NCBI RefSeq assembly: GCF_004348325.1
Contig: NZ_SMKF01000007.1
Span: 18,175-82,174, forward strand
From: Micromonospora sp. KC213
GTDB taxonomy: Bacteria; Actinomycetota; Actinomycetes; Mycobacteriales; Micromonosporaceae
Length of the DNA: 64,000 nucleotides
Direction of reading: 5' to 3'
Made by a program: the position numbers and the translations under genes. The notes beneath the pieces were generated by a model. It ran no database searches, was not told the origin of the DNA, and saw nothing but the letters and a program-made list of their open reading frames with translations. This document shows positions 34,939 to 42,958 of the stretch, piece by piece; position 1 is the stretch's first letter, and each line of letters opens with the position of its first letter.

Positions 34939-36146
34939 CGATTGCCCCTTCCTGGAGCGCAGAACCAACTTGCCGGGACGTCGGCGCTGCCTCCGCCTGC
35001 CCGGGTGCCGTCGTCGCTGAGGGTGGTGGCATGGGCCGTGTCCTCCGCGGCGAGACCCGGCAGGGCCCGCAGCGTGCCGTCCACCTCGCGGATCGATGCC
35101 GTGTTGTCGGGGTGATCGACCACGACCTGCCCGCTGATGTTGATCGCCTGGACCCGGCCGTCGTCCACCGTGGCGGCGCGGCCGTTCCGCAGGTCCCACA
35201 CCACCGCCACGTTCCAGTCGATGGATTGCGGAGCGCTCGCGGTTGGGTCGCCGGTGGGCGGTTTGCCGTCTCGCTTGAGCAGGCCGTAGGCCCAGTCGCC
35301 ACGGACGCCGTAGGCGGAGCCGCCGACGGTGCCGGCCGGGCTGCTGAGCCTGCCGCCCAGCCCTTGCGCGTCCCACCAGTACGCGGCGCTGCCGTCGTAC
35401 AGGCCGCCGACCACCATCCCGCTGTCCGAGATGCCGAAGGCCATCGCCCCGCCCGGCGCCTCCAGCACCTTGGCTTGGGCGGTGGCGGTGGGCGCCTGCC
35501 ACACCACGGCGGCAGCCCGGTCCCCCGCGAACAGCACCCCGGCCACCTGGCCCCTGGCGTTGATCGCAGACGCCTCGGCGCCCGTGTAGCCGTTCGGGAC
35601 CGGCAGTTCGACGACCTTGCCGTCGACGTACGCCCAGGCATAGTGCCGCCGGTCGGCGGTCTGGCCCTCGCCGACCACCACCCCGCTGTCGTTCACGCCC
35701 TCGGCCTCGCCATTTCCGTCGATCGGAATCGAGACGGTCCGCGCGCCGGCCCAGAGGACCGGCGTACCCGGGTTGTCCTTTCCGGTGACCACCCCGGCGA
35801 GATACTGCCCGTTCGGCGAGCCGGCAGTGACCTCACCGGCGGTCGACCCCTTGGGCAGGGTCAGCCGCTGCACGGCGCAGGCCACCGGCGCGGCCGTCAC
35901 CGACGCACCGGCCTGCTGCGGCAGCCCGGGATCCGGACCGCCCGGGTGCCCGGGCAGGCCGGCCAGCCCAGCGGCCGCGCCGAGCCCCAGCGTGGCCACC
36001 CCGGCGACGCTTGCCGTCAGCCACTGCCGGCGTCGGCGCCGGATCCGCGCACCCTCGCGGACCAGATCGGTCGCGCTCATCCGGGACGCCGGCATGTCCA
36101 CTGAGGACAACAACTGCCGCATCCTGGTCTCACTGTCTGGCGTCAT
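34935..36146 (-). CDS. Membrane-anchored protein with HAF-type propeller, candidate anti-sigma partner
   Basis: A 403-residue protein with a short basic cytoplasmic N-terminus (MTPDSETRMRQLLSSVDMPA then RIRRRRRQW), one membrane helix (about 42-63) and a large extracellular domain. That domain is a series of HAF-like repeats, with phrases such as GVNDSGVVVGEGQT, AINARGQVAGVLFAG and GISDSGMVVGGLYDG. ATG 36146 is preceded by GAGGAGGG and overlaps the stop of the sigma factor gene. In this position actinobacterial genes often encode anti-sigma factors or regulators. The cytoplasmic part is too short for a zinc-containing anti-sigma domain, so the regulatory role is only inferred. Confidence 0.75.
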   Translation of the reverse strand: MTPDSETRMRQLLSSVDMPASRMSATDLVREGARIRRRRRQWLTASVAGVATLGLGAAAGLAGLPGHPGGPDPGLPQQAGASVTAAPVACAVQRLTLPKGSTAGEVTAGSPNGQYLAGVVTGKDNPGTPVLWAGARTVSIPIDGNGEAEGVNDSGVVVGEGQTADRRHYAWAYVDGKVVELPVPNGYTGAEASAINARGQVAGVLFAGDRAAAVVWQAPTATAQAKVLEAPGGAMAFGISDSGMVVGGLYDGSAAYWWDAQGLGGRLSSPAGTVGGSAYGVRGDWAYGLLKRDGKPPTGDPTASAPQSIDWNVAVVWDLRNGRAATVDDGRVQAINISGQVVVDHPDNTASIREVDGTLRALPGLAAEDTAHATTLSDDGTRAGGGSADVPASWFCAPGRGNR

Positions 36147-36676
36147 CGCACCCTCCTCGGTTCTCTGGTGGCCCCTGCGGGCATCGCCTGCCACTCCTCG
36201 CCGAGCAGGTCGCGCATCGCCGCCAGGCCGCGAGCGGTCTGGCTCTTCACGGTTCCGGTGGAAAGGCCGAGCACGGTGGCCGTCTCCTGGACCGACAAGT
36301 CGCAGAAGAACCGCAACACCAGAACGGTGCGCTGCCCCCGGCTGACCTTCGCGAGCGCGGCCTGCACCGCATGCGAGTCCTCCACACTCGGTCCGGCGCG
36401 GGCCGCGGTGTCGGGATCCCGCCAGGCGAGCAGAACGCGTGCCCAGCCCTTGCGGGTCTCGTCGATGTAGCGGCGCACCAGGATGCGGTGCACGTAGCCG
36501 TCGAGGTTGCCGACCATGCGGATCCTCTTCCAGCGCAGATAGACCGCGACGAGCGCGGACTGCACGATGTCATCGGCGCGGTCGGCGTCACCGCACAACA
36601 AGAAAGCCGTACGCCTGAGCCGGTCCAACGCCGCCGAGACGTACTCGACGTACTCCCGGTCTTCCTCTGCCGACAA
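36143..36676 (-). CDS. SigE-family ECF sigma factor
   Basis: A 177-residue sigma-70 of the SigE family. Region 2 is FREYV-like at the start (EDREYVEYVSAALDRLRRTA, then ADDIVQSALVAVYLRWKRI). Region 4 is LAKVSRGQRTVLVLRFFCDL followed by SVQETATVLGLSTGTVKSQT, the promoter -35 reading helix. It directs RNA polymerase to a small regulon. It is the first gene of a three-gene minus-strand operon with ATGA overlaps, so its level is tied to the membrane protein encoded next. The ATG has a GAAGGAAGGAG-type sequence upstream. Confidence 0.9.
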   Translation of the reverse strand: MSAEEDREYVEYVSAALDRLRRTAFLLCGDADRADDIVQSALVAVYLRWKRIRMVGNLDGYVHRILVRRYIDETRKGWARVLLAWRDPDTAARAGPSVEDSHAVQAALAKVSRGQRTVLVLRFFCDLSVQETATVLGLSTGTVKSQTARGLAAMRDLLGEEWQAMPAGATREPRRVR

Positions 36677-36780
36677 GGCATGACTCCTTCCTTCGGCGTC
36701 ACACCTCTATCGCGCCCAGACCGCAGGAAGGTTGTCACCCATCGGCCGGGACAACAGCCGTCCGAGGACCTGCCACTGCC

Positions 36781-36927
36781 ATGCAGCGGATCCGGCGGCT
36801 GACGTGCGCGATCCTGGACGGCACGCCTATTCCGATCGACCGCGTCGCCGGTCAGCAGCCGTGCTCCTCCGGTAAGCACCAACGGCACGGGATGAACGTG
36901 CAGGTCATCGCCGATGCCGCTGGCCGG
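36781..36927 (+). mobile_element. IS5-family transposase internal fragment
   Basis: The segment RLTCAILDGTPIPIDRVAGQ followed by SSGKHQRHGMNVQVIADAAG is the central DDE region of an IS5-type transposase, with the first catalytic Asp (LDGT). Both ends are missing, and an MFS gene fragment starts directly after it. Confidence 0.82.
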
Positions 36928-37579
36928 CGCGGTCGCGGCGCACTGGTCCTGGCGGGCAGCGCTGGTTCTGCCCGTGCTGTCCGTCGCCGCGGTTCCCCCG
37001 TGCTGGCCCCTCACCGCCCACGCGCCACGCCGAGATCGGGTGGACTGGCCTGCCGCCGGTCTGCTCGCGGTCGCCGCCGCCGGACTGCTGCTGACCGCGC
37101 AGCGTGCTGCCGGGCAGGCAGGCGCGAGGCCCACCGTGATTACCGCTGTCACTACGGCAGCCGCCGCTGCGAGTCTGGCGATTCGTCAGCGGACGCGCCC
37201 TGACGGGCTCCTCGGTCGGCACACTCTGTCCGCCCGATGGTTCCGGCACGCCGCAACTACCGGCGCGAGCGTGTACGCAGGCCTGTTCACCGTTCGGTAC
37301 GCCGCTCCTCACCTGCTCAGCCGCCAGGGCCACAGCACGATGGGCATCGGCCTACTTCTGCTGCCCGGCGCCGTAGTCGGGGCGGCGCTTGCCTGGACTG
37401 CCGCACGATCGGCGCGTCGGCTGTCCGCCGGGCGTGTGCTGGCCGCGGTGAGTCTGTTGCTGGCCGCGGCCCTGTGCCACGCCGCCACTGATCCGCGGAC
37501 CTGGCCGGTCGCGGCGGCCAGCACGGCGGCGTTCACCGCCTCCGCCGTCGCGCAGGCGCTGCTCACCGCGCAACCACCA
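36917..37579 (+). pseudogene. MFS transporter fragment (drug-exporter type)
   Basis: About 220 residues with seven or so membrane segments (for example LVLPVLSVAAVPPCW, DWPAAGLLAVAAAGLLLTA, GIGLLLLPGAVVGAALAW) match the middle and end of EmrB/QacA-type exporters. The N-terminal half, with the conserved helix 1-4 motifs, has been replaced by an IS5 fragment. The C-terminus is cut by an IS256 fragment. No complete transporter can be made. Confidence 0.78.
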
Positions 37580-37748
37580 CCCACACCGCCGTCGAACTTC
37601 GCGGCTGACTCGGGCTTTGCAGTAGGTGGCGTCGAGGAAGACGTAGGGAAACGCGGCCGAGGCCAGGGATCGGTCGCGGAAGGCCCCACTTCCTCGTCCA
37701 GATCGGCGCAGATGCGCGACACCTCGGACTTGGAGATGAGCTGATCGA
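37580..37748 (-). mobile_element. IS256-family transposase fragment
   Basis: The minus strand, with one frame change, reads ISKSEVSRICADLDEEV then FRDRSLASAAFPYVFLDATY and CKARVSREV, the region around the first catalytic Asp (FLDATY) of mutator-type transposases. It belongs to a different copy from the relic at 22829, being more divergent, and only about 55 residues remain. Confidence 0.82.
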
Positions 37749-37813
37749 GTCGATGTGCCGGTAGCAGTCCCTGCCGTGGGCCGCGATCAGCGGCCGAGTA
37801 CCAGATAGGCGAG

Positions 37814-37847
37814 GAGTGCCCCGGCCTCGCAGGAAGCCGGGGCACTC
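37814..37847 (-). terminator. Strong hairpin downstream of the TolB-like gene
   Basis: A perfect 12-bp stem (GAGTGCCCCGGC at 37814-37825 and its complement at 37836-37847) encloses a 10-nt loop. It lies 43 bp after the stop at 37890, in the place of a transcript terminator. No T-run follows, as is common in actinomycetes. Confidence 0.65.
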
Positions 37848-37889
37848 GGCGCGCCACGGGGCCGATCGAGACGCCTACCATCGAGTGGG

Positions 37890-39248
37890 TCAGTGGGGCA
37901 TGCGGCGCAGGAATGCGTCGGTCACGCCGTTGGTGTCGCCCGGTACCAAATTCGTGGCCGCCGAGGCGAAGGCGACGTGTCGGCCGTCTCGGGTGACCAC
38001 CCCGTTGTAGCTGCCGTCGTTGCCCTGTCCGCCGTCGGCCGCCAGGCTGGCCCGGACGGTCGTGCCGGCGCGCAGGTCTCGCAGAAACACGTCGGCTACA
38101 CCGTTGGTGTCGCCCGACACCAGGTCGGTGGCGTCGGAGCTGAAGACAACGTACCGGCCGTCCGCGCTCATCATCGGGCCGTAACTGCTGCCGCCGGTGG
38201 CCTGCCCACCATCGGCCGCCAGGCTGGCCCGGACGGTCGTGCCGGCGCGCAGGTCTCGTAGGAACACGTCGGCGACGCCGTTGGTGTCGCCGGAAACCAG
38301 GTTGGTGGCCTCGGAGGTGAACGCTACGATCCGGCCGTCCGCGCTCATCGTCGGAGAGACGGTCAGCGCGTTTGCTTGTGCGCCGGTGGTGGACACGTTC
38401 ACCCGCCGGAGGCTGCCGGTGCGCATGTCACGGATGAACACGTCGGCGACGCCGTTGGTGTCGCCGGGAACCAACGCCGCCTCGGAGGTGAACGTCACGT
38501 ACCGGCCGTTGGCGCTGATCGCCGGTGCGTCGGACGGTGCGTCGGCGTTCATGCCGCTGACCCGGACGGTGGTACCGGCCTGCCGGTCACGCAGGAAGAT
38601 GTCGGCCACCCCGTTGGTGTCACCCGGCACCACGTTGGTGGCTTCGGAGACGAACGCCACGAACCGAGCGTCGGCGCTGATGGCCGGAGCGTAGCTGCGG
38701 GCGTCGGCCTCGGTGCCGCCATTGGTCAGGGTGACCCGGCTGGTGCTGCCCGTGCGGCGGTCGTGGACGAAGCCGTCGGAAACCCCGTTGGTGTCGCCGG
38801 GCACCAGATTGGTGGCGTCAGACGTGAAAGAGACGTACCGGCCGTCCGGACTCAGGGACTGGCCGTAGCTGGAGCTGTCGCCCACAACTCCCGCAGTGGA
38901 CTGGCTGACCCGGCTCGTGGTGCCGGTGCGGCGGTCGCGAACCAGCACGTCCCAGGTGTTGTTGGTGTCGTCCGGCACCAGGTTCGGCGAGGCGGAGGCG
39001 AAGGCGACGTACCGGCCGTCCGCGCTCGCCGCAAAGGGCTCGCTGCGGTACTCGGTGGCCTGGCCGCCCTTGCTGTCCACGCTGATCCGGGTGGTAGCTG
39101 GCGGTGCGGCGGCGGAGGCGGCAGGTGCGACGCCGACGGCGAGGCAGCCGAGCACGGCCACGCCGGCAGCGGCGGTGCTGATCGGGCGGCGCAGGCAAGA
39201 CCGTACGGTCCTGCGATGGGTGGCGGGTGTCGCGAATTGTGTCGTCAT
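37890..39248 (-). CDS. Secreted TolB/WD40-like propeller with seven DTNG repeats
   Basis: A 452-residue protein with a signal peptide (RRPISTAAAGVAVLGCLAVG, cleavage after ASAAA). It contains seven near-regular repeats of about 48 residues, each ending in a phrase such as NLVPGDTNGVADVFLRDLRA. The preceding strand reads SADGRYVAFTSEATNL, typical of WD40-like/TolB propeller blades. The DTNGVAD loop may bind calcium. The last two complete repeats are nearly identical, which suggests recent internal duplication. ATG 39248 is preferred because the signal follows directly. No enzymatic motif is seen; such proteins are generally thought to bind or scaffold outside the cell. Confidence 0.8.
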   Translation of the reverse strand: MTTQFATPATHRRTVRSCLRRPISTAAAGVAVLGCLAVGVAPAASAAAPPATTRISVDSKGGQATEYRSEPFAASADGRYVAFASASPNLVPDDTNNTWDVLVRDRRTGTTSRVSQSTAGVVGDSSSYGQSLSPDGRYVSFTSDATNLVPGDTNGVSDGFVHDRRTGSTSRVTLTNGGTEADARSYAPAISADARFVAFVSEATNVVPGDTNGVADIFLRDRQAGTTVRVSGMNADAPSDAPAISANGRYVTFTSEAALVPGDTNGVADVFIRDMRTGSLRRVNVSTTGAQANALTVSPTMSADGRIVAFTSEATNLVSGDTNGVADVFLRDLRAGTTVRASLAADGGQATGGSSYGPMMSADGRYVVFSSDATDLVSGDTNGVADVFLRDLRAGTTVRASLAADGGQGNDGSYNGVVTRDGRHVAFASAATNLVPGDTNGVTDAFLRRMPH

Positions 39249-39599
39249 ACCTGGTTGGGCTCGGGCTGGGGCGCGATTGTTCGCCCGTGTCCGGTACCCG
39301 ATACTCCAGTCGCCGCCATTCGGCACCGTCGCTGCCGGGTGTGTCGACACGCGTCACCCTGCGGCACCGGATTGCGCCCGACCAGCGGCGGAACGCGAGT
39401 CGCCTGGCGCTACTTTAGGACTGGGTGCTGGCCGACCGAAGCCCAAATCTGACGAAGGACCGCACCAAGAGCACGGACGGACAGTGCGACGCCGAGCGGC
39501 AGGTCTACCTGCCCGCCTGTGCGGAACGGATCGGCGCGCTTGACGGGCTACCCGTGCCATCGGGCACAGCTACGACTCGACCGGCCTGGGAGAAGCGGC
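39249..39599. other. Spacer without supported gene
   Basis: About 350 bp between two secreted-protein genes of the same orientation. Frames on both strands are short and mutually inconsistent. No terminator is evident. Confidence 0.4.
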
Positions 39600-40610
39600 T
39601 CACCGGCATGCCCATCGAGCGGTACAGCCGGAGGCGGTCGGACGGGGTGCCGCGGAGCCTTCGAACGAGCGCGGGTGGTAGACGACCGCGCGGCTGACAC
39701 CCCAGACCGGGCGGATCGACGCGGCGATGCGGCCGTGGTCATCGAGGTCGACGACCGTGCCCGCCGTGCTGACCCCGGCGAGGCTGAGGTCGTGCAGGAC
39801 GCCGCGCCGCCACAGTGCCGGGCGGGCGCTTCCGTCGGTGGCCTGGGAGGTGGCCAGGATCTCGCCGCGGTTGTTGATCGCCCGCAGCTCCGTGAAGCTG
39901 CCGCCGAGGGTGCCGACGTCCAGGGCGCGGCCGTGCCGCCAGAGGATGCCGCGCGGGAACTGCATGGCCGAGAACTGCCAGCCGATCAACCAGCCGTGGT
40001 CGTTGAGGGCGTACGTGTTGCTGCGGTTGAAGGGGCCGGCGCCGAGGTCGGTGACCCGGTTACGGTGCCACAGGGCGGCGTGGTAGCCGCCCGGCACGTG
40101 CATTCCGCCGGAGACCTGGCCGTGCTCGTTGACGTCGGACACCTCGGCGAGGGGCAAGGGCCGGGCGCGGCCGTTCGTCCACAGGACGGGGCCTTCGGCG
40201 GTGCGGCTGACGACCTGGCCGCGGTCGTTGATCGCCACGGGCAGGGCGGACGGGTCGCCCAGCGACCGCAGGACCCCGCGGTGCCAGACGTACCCGCCGG
40301 AGCCGTCGCCGTGGCCGCCGACGACCTGGCCATGGTCGTTGACGTCAATCGGGTTGAAGGCGCCGAGATCGATCATCCGGCCGTCGCGCCAGAGGAACCC
40401 GCGGAAGGTGCCGTCGGCGGCCTGGGCACGGCCAACCACGTCGCCGCGGTCGTTCATGGCGGTGGCGTAGCTGCTGTCGCCGCCGAAGGTGCCGAGGTCC
40501 ACCACGCGGTAGCTGGCCAGGGCGCCGGGCGCAACGGCGGCGGGGGATGCGAGGGTGGGTGCGGCCGTCAAGGCGGCCGCGAGGAGAGCGGTCGCGAGGA
40601 TGGATGGCAT
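39600..40610 (-). CDS. Secreted HAF-repeat protein
   Basis: A 336-residue protein with a signal peptide (ILATALLAAALTAAPTLAS). It is followed by repeated HAF-type units beginning VVDLGTFGGDSSYATAMNDR and recurring as AINDRGQVVSR, DVNEHGQVSGG and AINNRGEILATSQ. The HAF repeat is a short extracellular beta unit of unknown role. The C-terminal tail (SAAPRPTASGCTARWACR) departs from the repeat and may be a replaced end. The membrane protein at 34935 has a similar extracellular domain, so the two may act in one surface process. No operon partner is apparent. Confidence 0.78.
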   Translation of the reverse strand: MPSILATALLAAALTAAPTLASPAAVAPGALASYRVVDLGTFGGDSSYATAMNDRGDVVGRAQAADGTFRGFLWRDGRMIDLGAFNPIDVNDHGQVVGGHGDGSGGYVWHRGVLRSLGDPSALPVAINDRGQVVSRTAEGPVLWTNGRARPLPLAEVSDVNEHGQVSGGMHVPGGYHAALWHRNRVTDLGAGPFNRSNTYALNDHGWLIGWQFSAMQFPRGILWRHGRALDVGTLGGSFTELRAINNRGEILATSQATDGSARPALWRRGVLHDLSLAGVSTAGTVVDLDDHGRIAASIRPVWGVSRAVVYHPRSFEGSAAPRPTASGCTARWACR

Positions 40611-40805
40611 GGGACGGCTCCCTCCGGAGCGTCGCCGGGCGAAAGGTGCGCTCAGCCTAGGCCCGTCCCACCACGCCGCCAGGGTGCAGTCACGTAGCCG
40701 ACAGCCTCGCCGTCCGCCACGCCTTATTGGTGGTTAGCAAGCAGGCTTCTTTCTGCGAGGGGTCATAAGTCGAATGAGCGATGGCAGCACGCCCAGGCCG
40801 GGTAA
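40611..40805. other. Spacer without supported gene
   Basis: This holds the promoter region of the HAF-repeat gene and the left boundary of the next gene relic. No distinct promoter elements are identified. Confidence 0.35.
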
Positions 40806-41060
40806 GCCGGCGTCACCGTCGGTTTCGTGCTTGACGGCATCCCTGGACGCCTCGTCACCGCCAGCTCGGCTGGTCGGCTCACCCACGTCGACCTACGGGT
40901 CGGCAAACACGGCTCGACACTGGCCGGCTTGACCGAGACGCTGTCCACCACGATCACCACCGGCCTCCAGGCCCGCATGCCCTGCCCGGGGTTCATGACC
41001 GAACTGCGGCACACCCACTACGTTCCCCCTCGACACCACCACCGATCCGGCCGTCCCGCA
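40806..41060 (+). pseudogene. TSCPD-domain (ribonucleotide-reductase-related) fragment
   Basis: After a stop codon at 40803 the frame reads GRLVTASSAGRLTHVDLRVG then KHGSTLAGLTETLSTTITTG and LQARMP. This matches the TSCPD domain found at the end of B12-dependent ribonucleotide reductases and in small stand-alone proteins. The N-terminus is missing, and beyond about 41040 the match continues only in other frames. It is a relic. Confidence 0.7.
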
Positions 41061-41148
41061 GGCGACATCGCCGAGGCGCCTACCTCGCGCGCCGCCTACA
41101 CCTGCCACAAGCGCTACCTCAAACTCACCATTTGAGACATGCTTTTAG

Positions 41149-41457
41149 TACGACAACGGCAAGCACGGGTTCACCTCCAACCGCAACCCGGGCACGATGA
41201 CGTTGTCGAACAACACCAGCATCGGCAACGCCCAGCGCAACCTCACCTTCGACGCCGGCTCTTCGGTGTTCCGCGACAACACCTCCTGCGACAGCGGCTC
41301 GACCGACCGGATCGTCAGCGACGCCGACGGCTCCAACCAGTTCTCAAACGGCATGAACGGATCCCGGTGCGCGAACCACACCGGAACTCTGGGCTGGTCC
41401 TTCGCCTCCGAGGGTCGCCTCGTGGTGACCCTCGGCGGCCGGGTGGTCACCCCGTAG
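41149..41457 (+). pseudogene. Right-handed beta-helix (pectate-lyase-like) C-terminal fragment
   Basis: The frame YDNGKHGFTSNRNPGTMTLS then NNTSIGNAQRNLTFDAGSSV shows the parallel beta-helix coil repeats of PL9-type pectate lyases and related proteins, ending GGRVVTP. The sequence starts abruptly at 41149 without a start codon or signal. Only about 100 of an expected several hundred residues remain. Confidence 0.72.
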
Positions 41458-41580
41458 CCGCGGACCGACCACGTGTCGACCCACCCCGGTCAGGGCGGCT
41501 CCGACGTGACCAGGAAACAGCCGAAGACGCCCTGACTCGGCCGGCAGGCCGGCGACCACCACCCGGCCGCCGACGGGCCC

Positions 41581-42093
41581 TCAGATGGCGGAGGCCGCAC
41601 TGACCTTCCAGGCGCCCCCGTCGGGCACCAGCGTGAGCAGCACCCGGTTCTGGTCCACCTTCTCGCCGGCGGTGTTGACGTTGCGCCGGTACTGGTTCAG
41701 GTAGACCAGCAACTCCACTCGGTCCGCCGTGGCGCTCACCACCCCCGTCGCGGAGACCTCCGCCAGCACCACCGCCTGCTGCTTGACGACGGTCTGCTTG
41801 AGCGTCGTCGTGGTCTGGGCGTACTCCCGGGCGAAGGGCCCGGTGACGAAGCTGCGGCCGTTCGCGACGCTGTCGTCGAAGGTGCGGTGGTCGTAGGAGA
41901 AGATCGCCTTGGCGGCGGCGGGGGCGGTAGCCAGCGCCTGCCGGACGGCGGCGTCCCGCCGCTCGGCGCCGCGGTCGCCGTGCCAGCCCAGGCCGGCGGC
42001 GGCCGCCGCCAGCAGGATCGCCGTGACCAACGCCGGGATCGGCCGGACGCGGCGGAGGGCGGGCCGCCAGCGGGCCGGGTCGAGAGTACGCAT
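41581..42093 (-). CDS. Mce-associated membrane protein (VirB8/NTF2-like)
   Basis: A 170-residue protein with a short basic N-terminus, one membrane helix (PALVTAILLAAAAAGLGW) and an extracytoplasmic domain. That domain has the Mce-associated pattern IFSYDHRTFDDSVANGRSFV, TTTLKQTVVKQQAVVLAEVS and VLLTLVPDGGAWKVSAASAI. These proteins stabilise the Mce lipid transporter; their own biochemistry is not settled. ATG 42093 is supported by CAAGGAGAATCG upstream. It is the last gene of the mce operon, 26 bp after the previous one. Confidence 0.85.
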   Translation of the reverse strand: MRTLDPARWRPALRRVRPIPALVTAILLAAAAAGLGWHGDRGAERRDAAVRQALATAPAAAKAIFSYDHRTFDDSVANGRSFVTGPFAREYAQTTTTLKQTVVKQQAVVLAEVSATGVVSATADRVELLVYLNQYRRNVNTAGEKVDQNRVLLTLVPDGGAWKVSAASAI

Positions 42094-42119
42094 CGATTCT
42101 CCTTGATCGAAGGTGGGCG

Positions 42120-42935
42120 TCAACCGACGAACTGCAGGCGGGACACCAGCCACTGACCCGACTCCGGTTCATGGACCAGGTCCATCTGGATTCGGTAGTG
42201 CGACGGCCGCCCCTCCGGGGCCTTGACGTTCTTCACCGTCGCGTCCACGGCGACCAGGACCACAGCCCGGCGGCGGTCTCCGGAGACCATTCCCGCCCGC
42301 AGTACCGACCCCTGCGACTCCACCTTGTTCTCCACCACGGCCGCCCGGACCTGCGACTGGCCCCGGGCGAACTCCTCCTTGAAGTCGCCCGCCGCCCCGG
42401 CGGAGATCCGTTGCAGGTCCCGGTCGACGCTCGCCGCGCTGACCGAGACGAAGTTGACAGCGACCTGCTTGGCCGCGGCGAGCGCCCCCTGGCGCGCCTC
42501 CTCCACCGCCCGGTCGGCGTACCAGCGGTGGCCGTACACGACAGCGGCGGCCAGGGTGGCGGCGAGCGCGACCGCCAGCAGGCCCACCAGCGCCCGGCCG
42601 GCCGGCGACCCGGTTCGACGCCCGTCGCCGGTGGCGGTGTCCGGACCGGCGGCAGGCTTGACGACACCGGGACGGCCGCCATCACGCGGCAGGCCATCGA
42701 CCGGTTCCCGGTCCTCGACACGGCCGCCATCACGCGGCAGATCCTCGACCGGTTCCCGGTCCTCGACCTCGATCGGCGCCTCGACCGGTTCCCGGTCGAG
42801 GCGCCGCAGCACGTCCTCGATGGCCGTCGCCCGGTTCACCGGCCGGCTGACGAGCCGCCGGCGGGCCGGCCGGCCGGGCACCGCGAGCTTCGCACCCCTG
42901 ATCACCTTCAGCCTGCCGTCCCTGGGTGTCTGCAC
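42120..42935 (-). CDS. Mce-associated membrane protein with acidic N-terminal repeats
   Basis: A 271-residue protein of the same family as the one at 41581. A cytoplasmic region of about 120 residues is followed by one membrane helix (GLLAVALAATLAAAVVY) and the Mce-associated domain, which has NFVSVSAASVDRDLQRISAG and SGQWLVSRLQFVG. The cytoplasmic part is unusually long and contains tandem EDREPVEDLPRDGGR-type repeats from a 48-bp DNA duplication. GTG 42935 is chosen because AGGAGG lies 5 nt upstream. The gap to mceF is 23 bp. Confidence 0.82.
   Translation of the reverse strand: MQTPRDGRLKVIRGAKLAVPGRPARRRLVSRPVNRATAIEDVLRRLDREPVEAPIEVEDREPVEDLPRDGGRVEDREPVDGLPRDGGRPGVVKPAAGPDTATGDGRRTGSPAGRALVGLLAVALAATLAAAVVYGHRWYADRAVEEARQGALAAAKQVAVNFVSVSAASVDRDLQRISAGAAGDFKEEFARGQSQVRAAVVENKVESQGSVLRAGMVSGDRRRAVVLVAVDATVKNVKAPEGRPSHYRIQMDLVHEPESGQWLVSRLQFVG
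42673..42768. repeat. 48-bp tandem duplication inside the Mce-associated gene
   Basis: Two 48-bp units (42673-42720 and 42721-42768) are nearly identical and begin CGGCCGCCATCACGCGGCAG. A third partial copy of the GACCGGTTCCCGGTC part follows. Being a multiple of three, the duplication keeps the frame and adds 16 residues per unit to the cytoplasmic tail. Confidence 0.85.
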
Positions 42936-42958
42936 GACATCCTCCTCCCCACCACCGG

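Noticed and set aside
36781..37745. Complete MFS drug exporter
   Set aside because: Both ends are replaced by transposase fragments, so only the middle part of a transporter remains.
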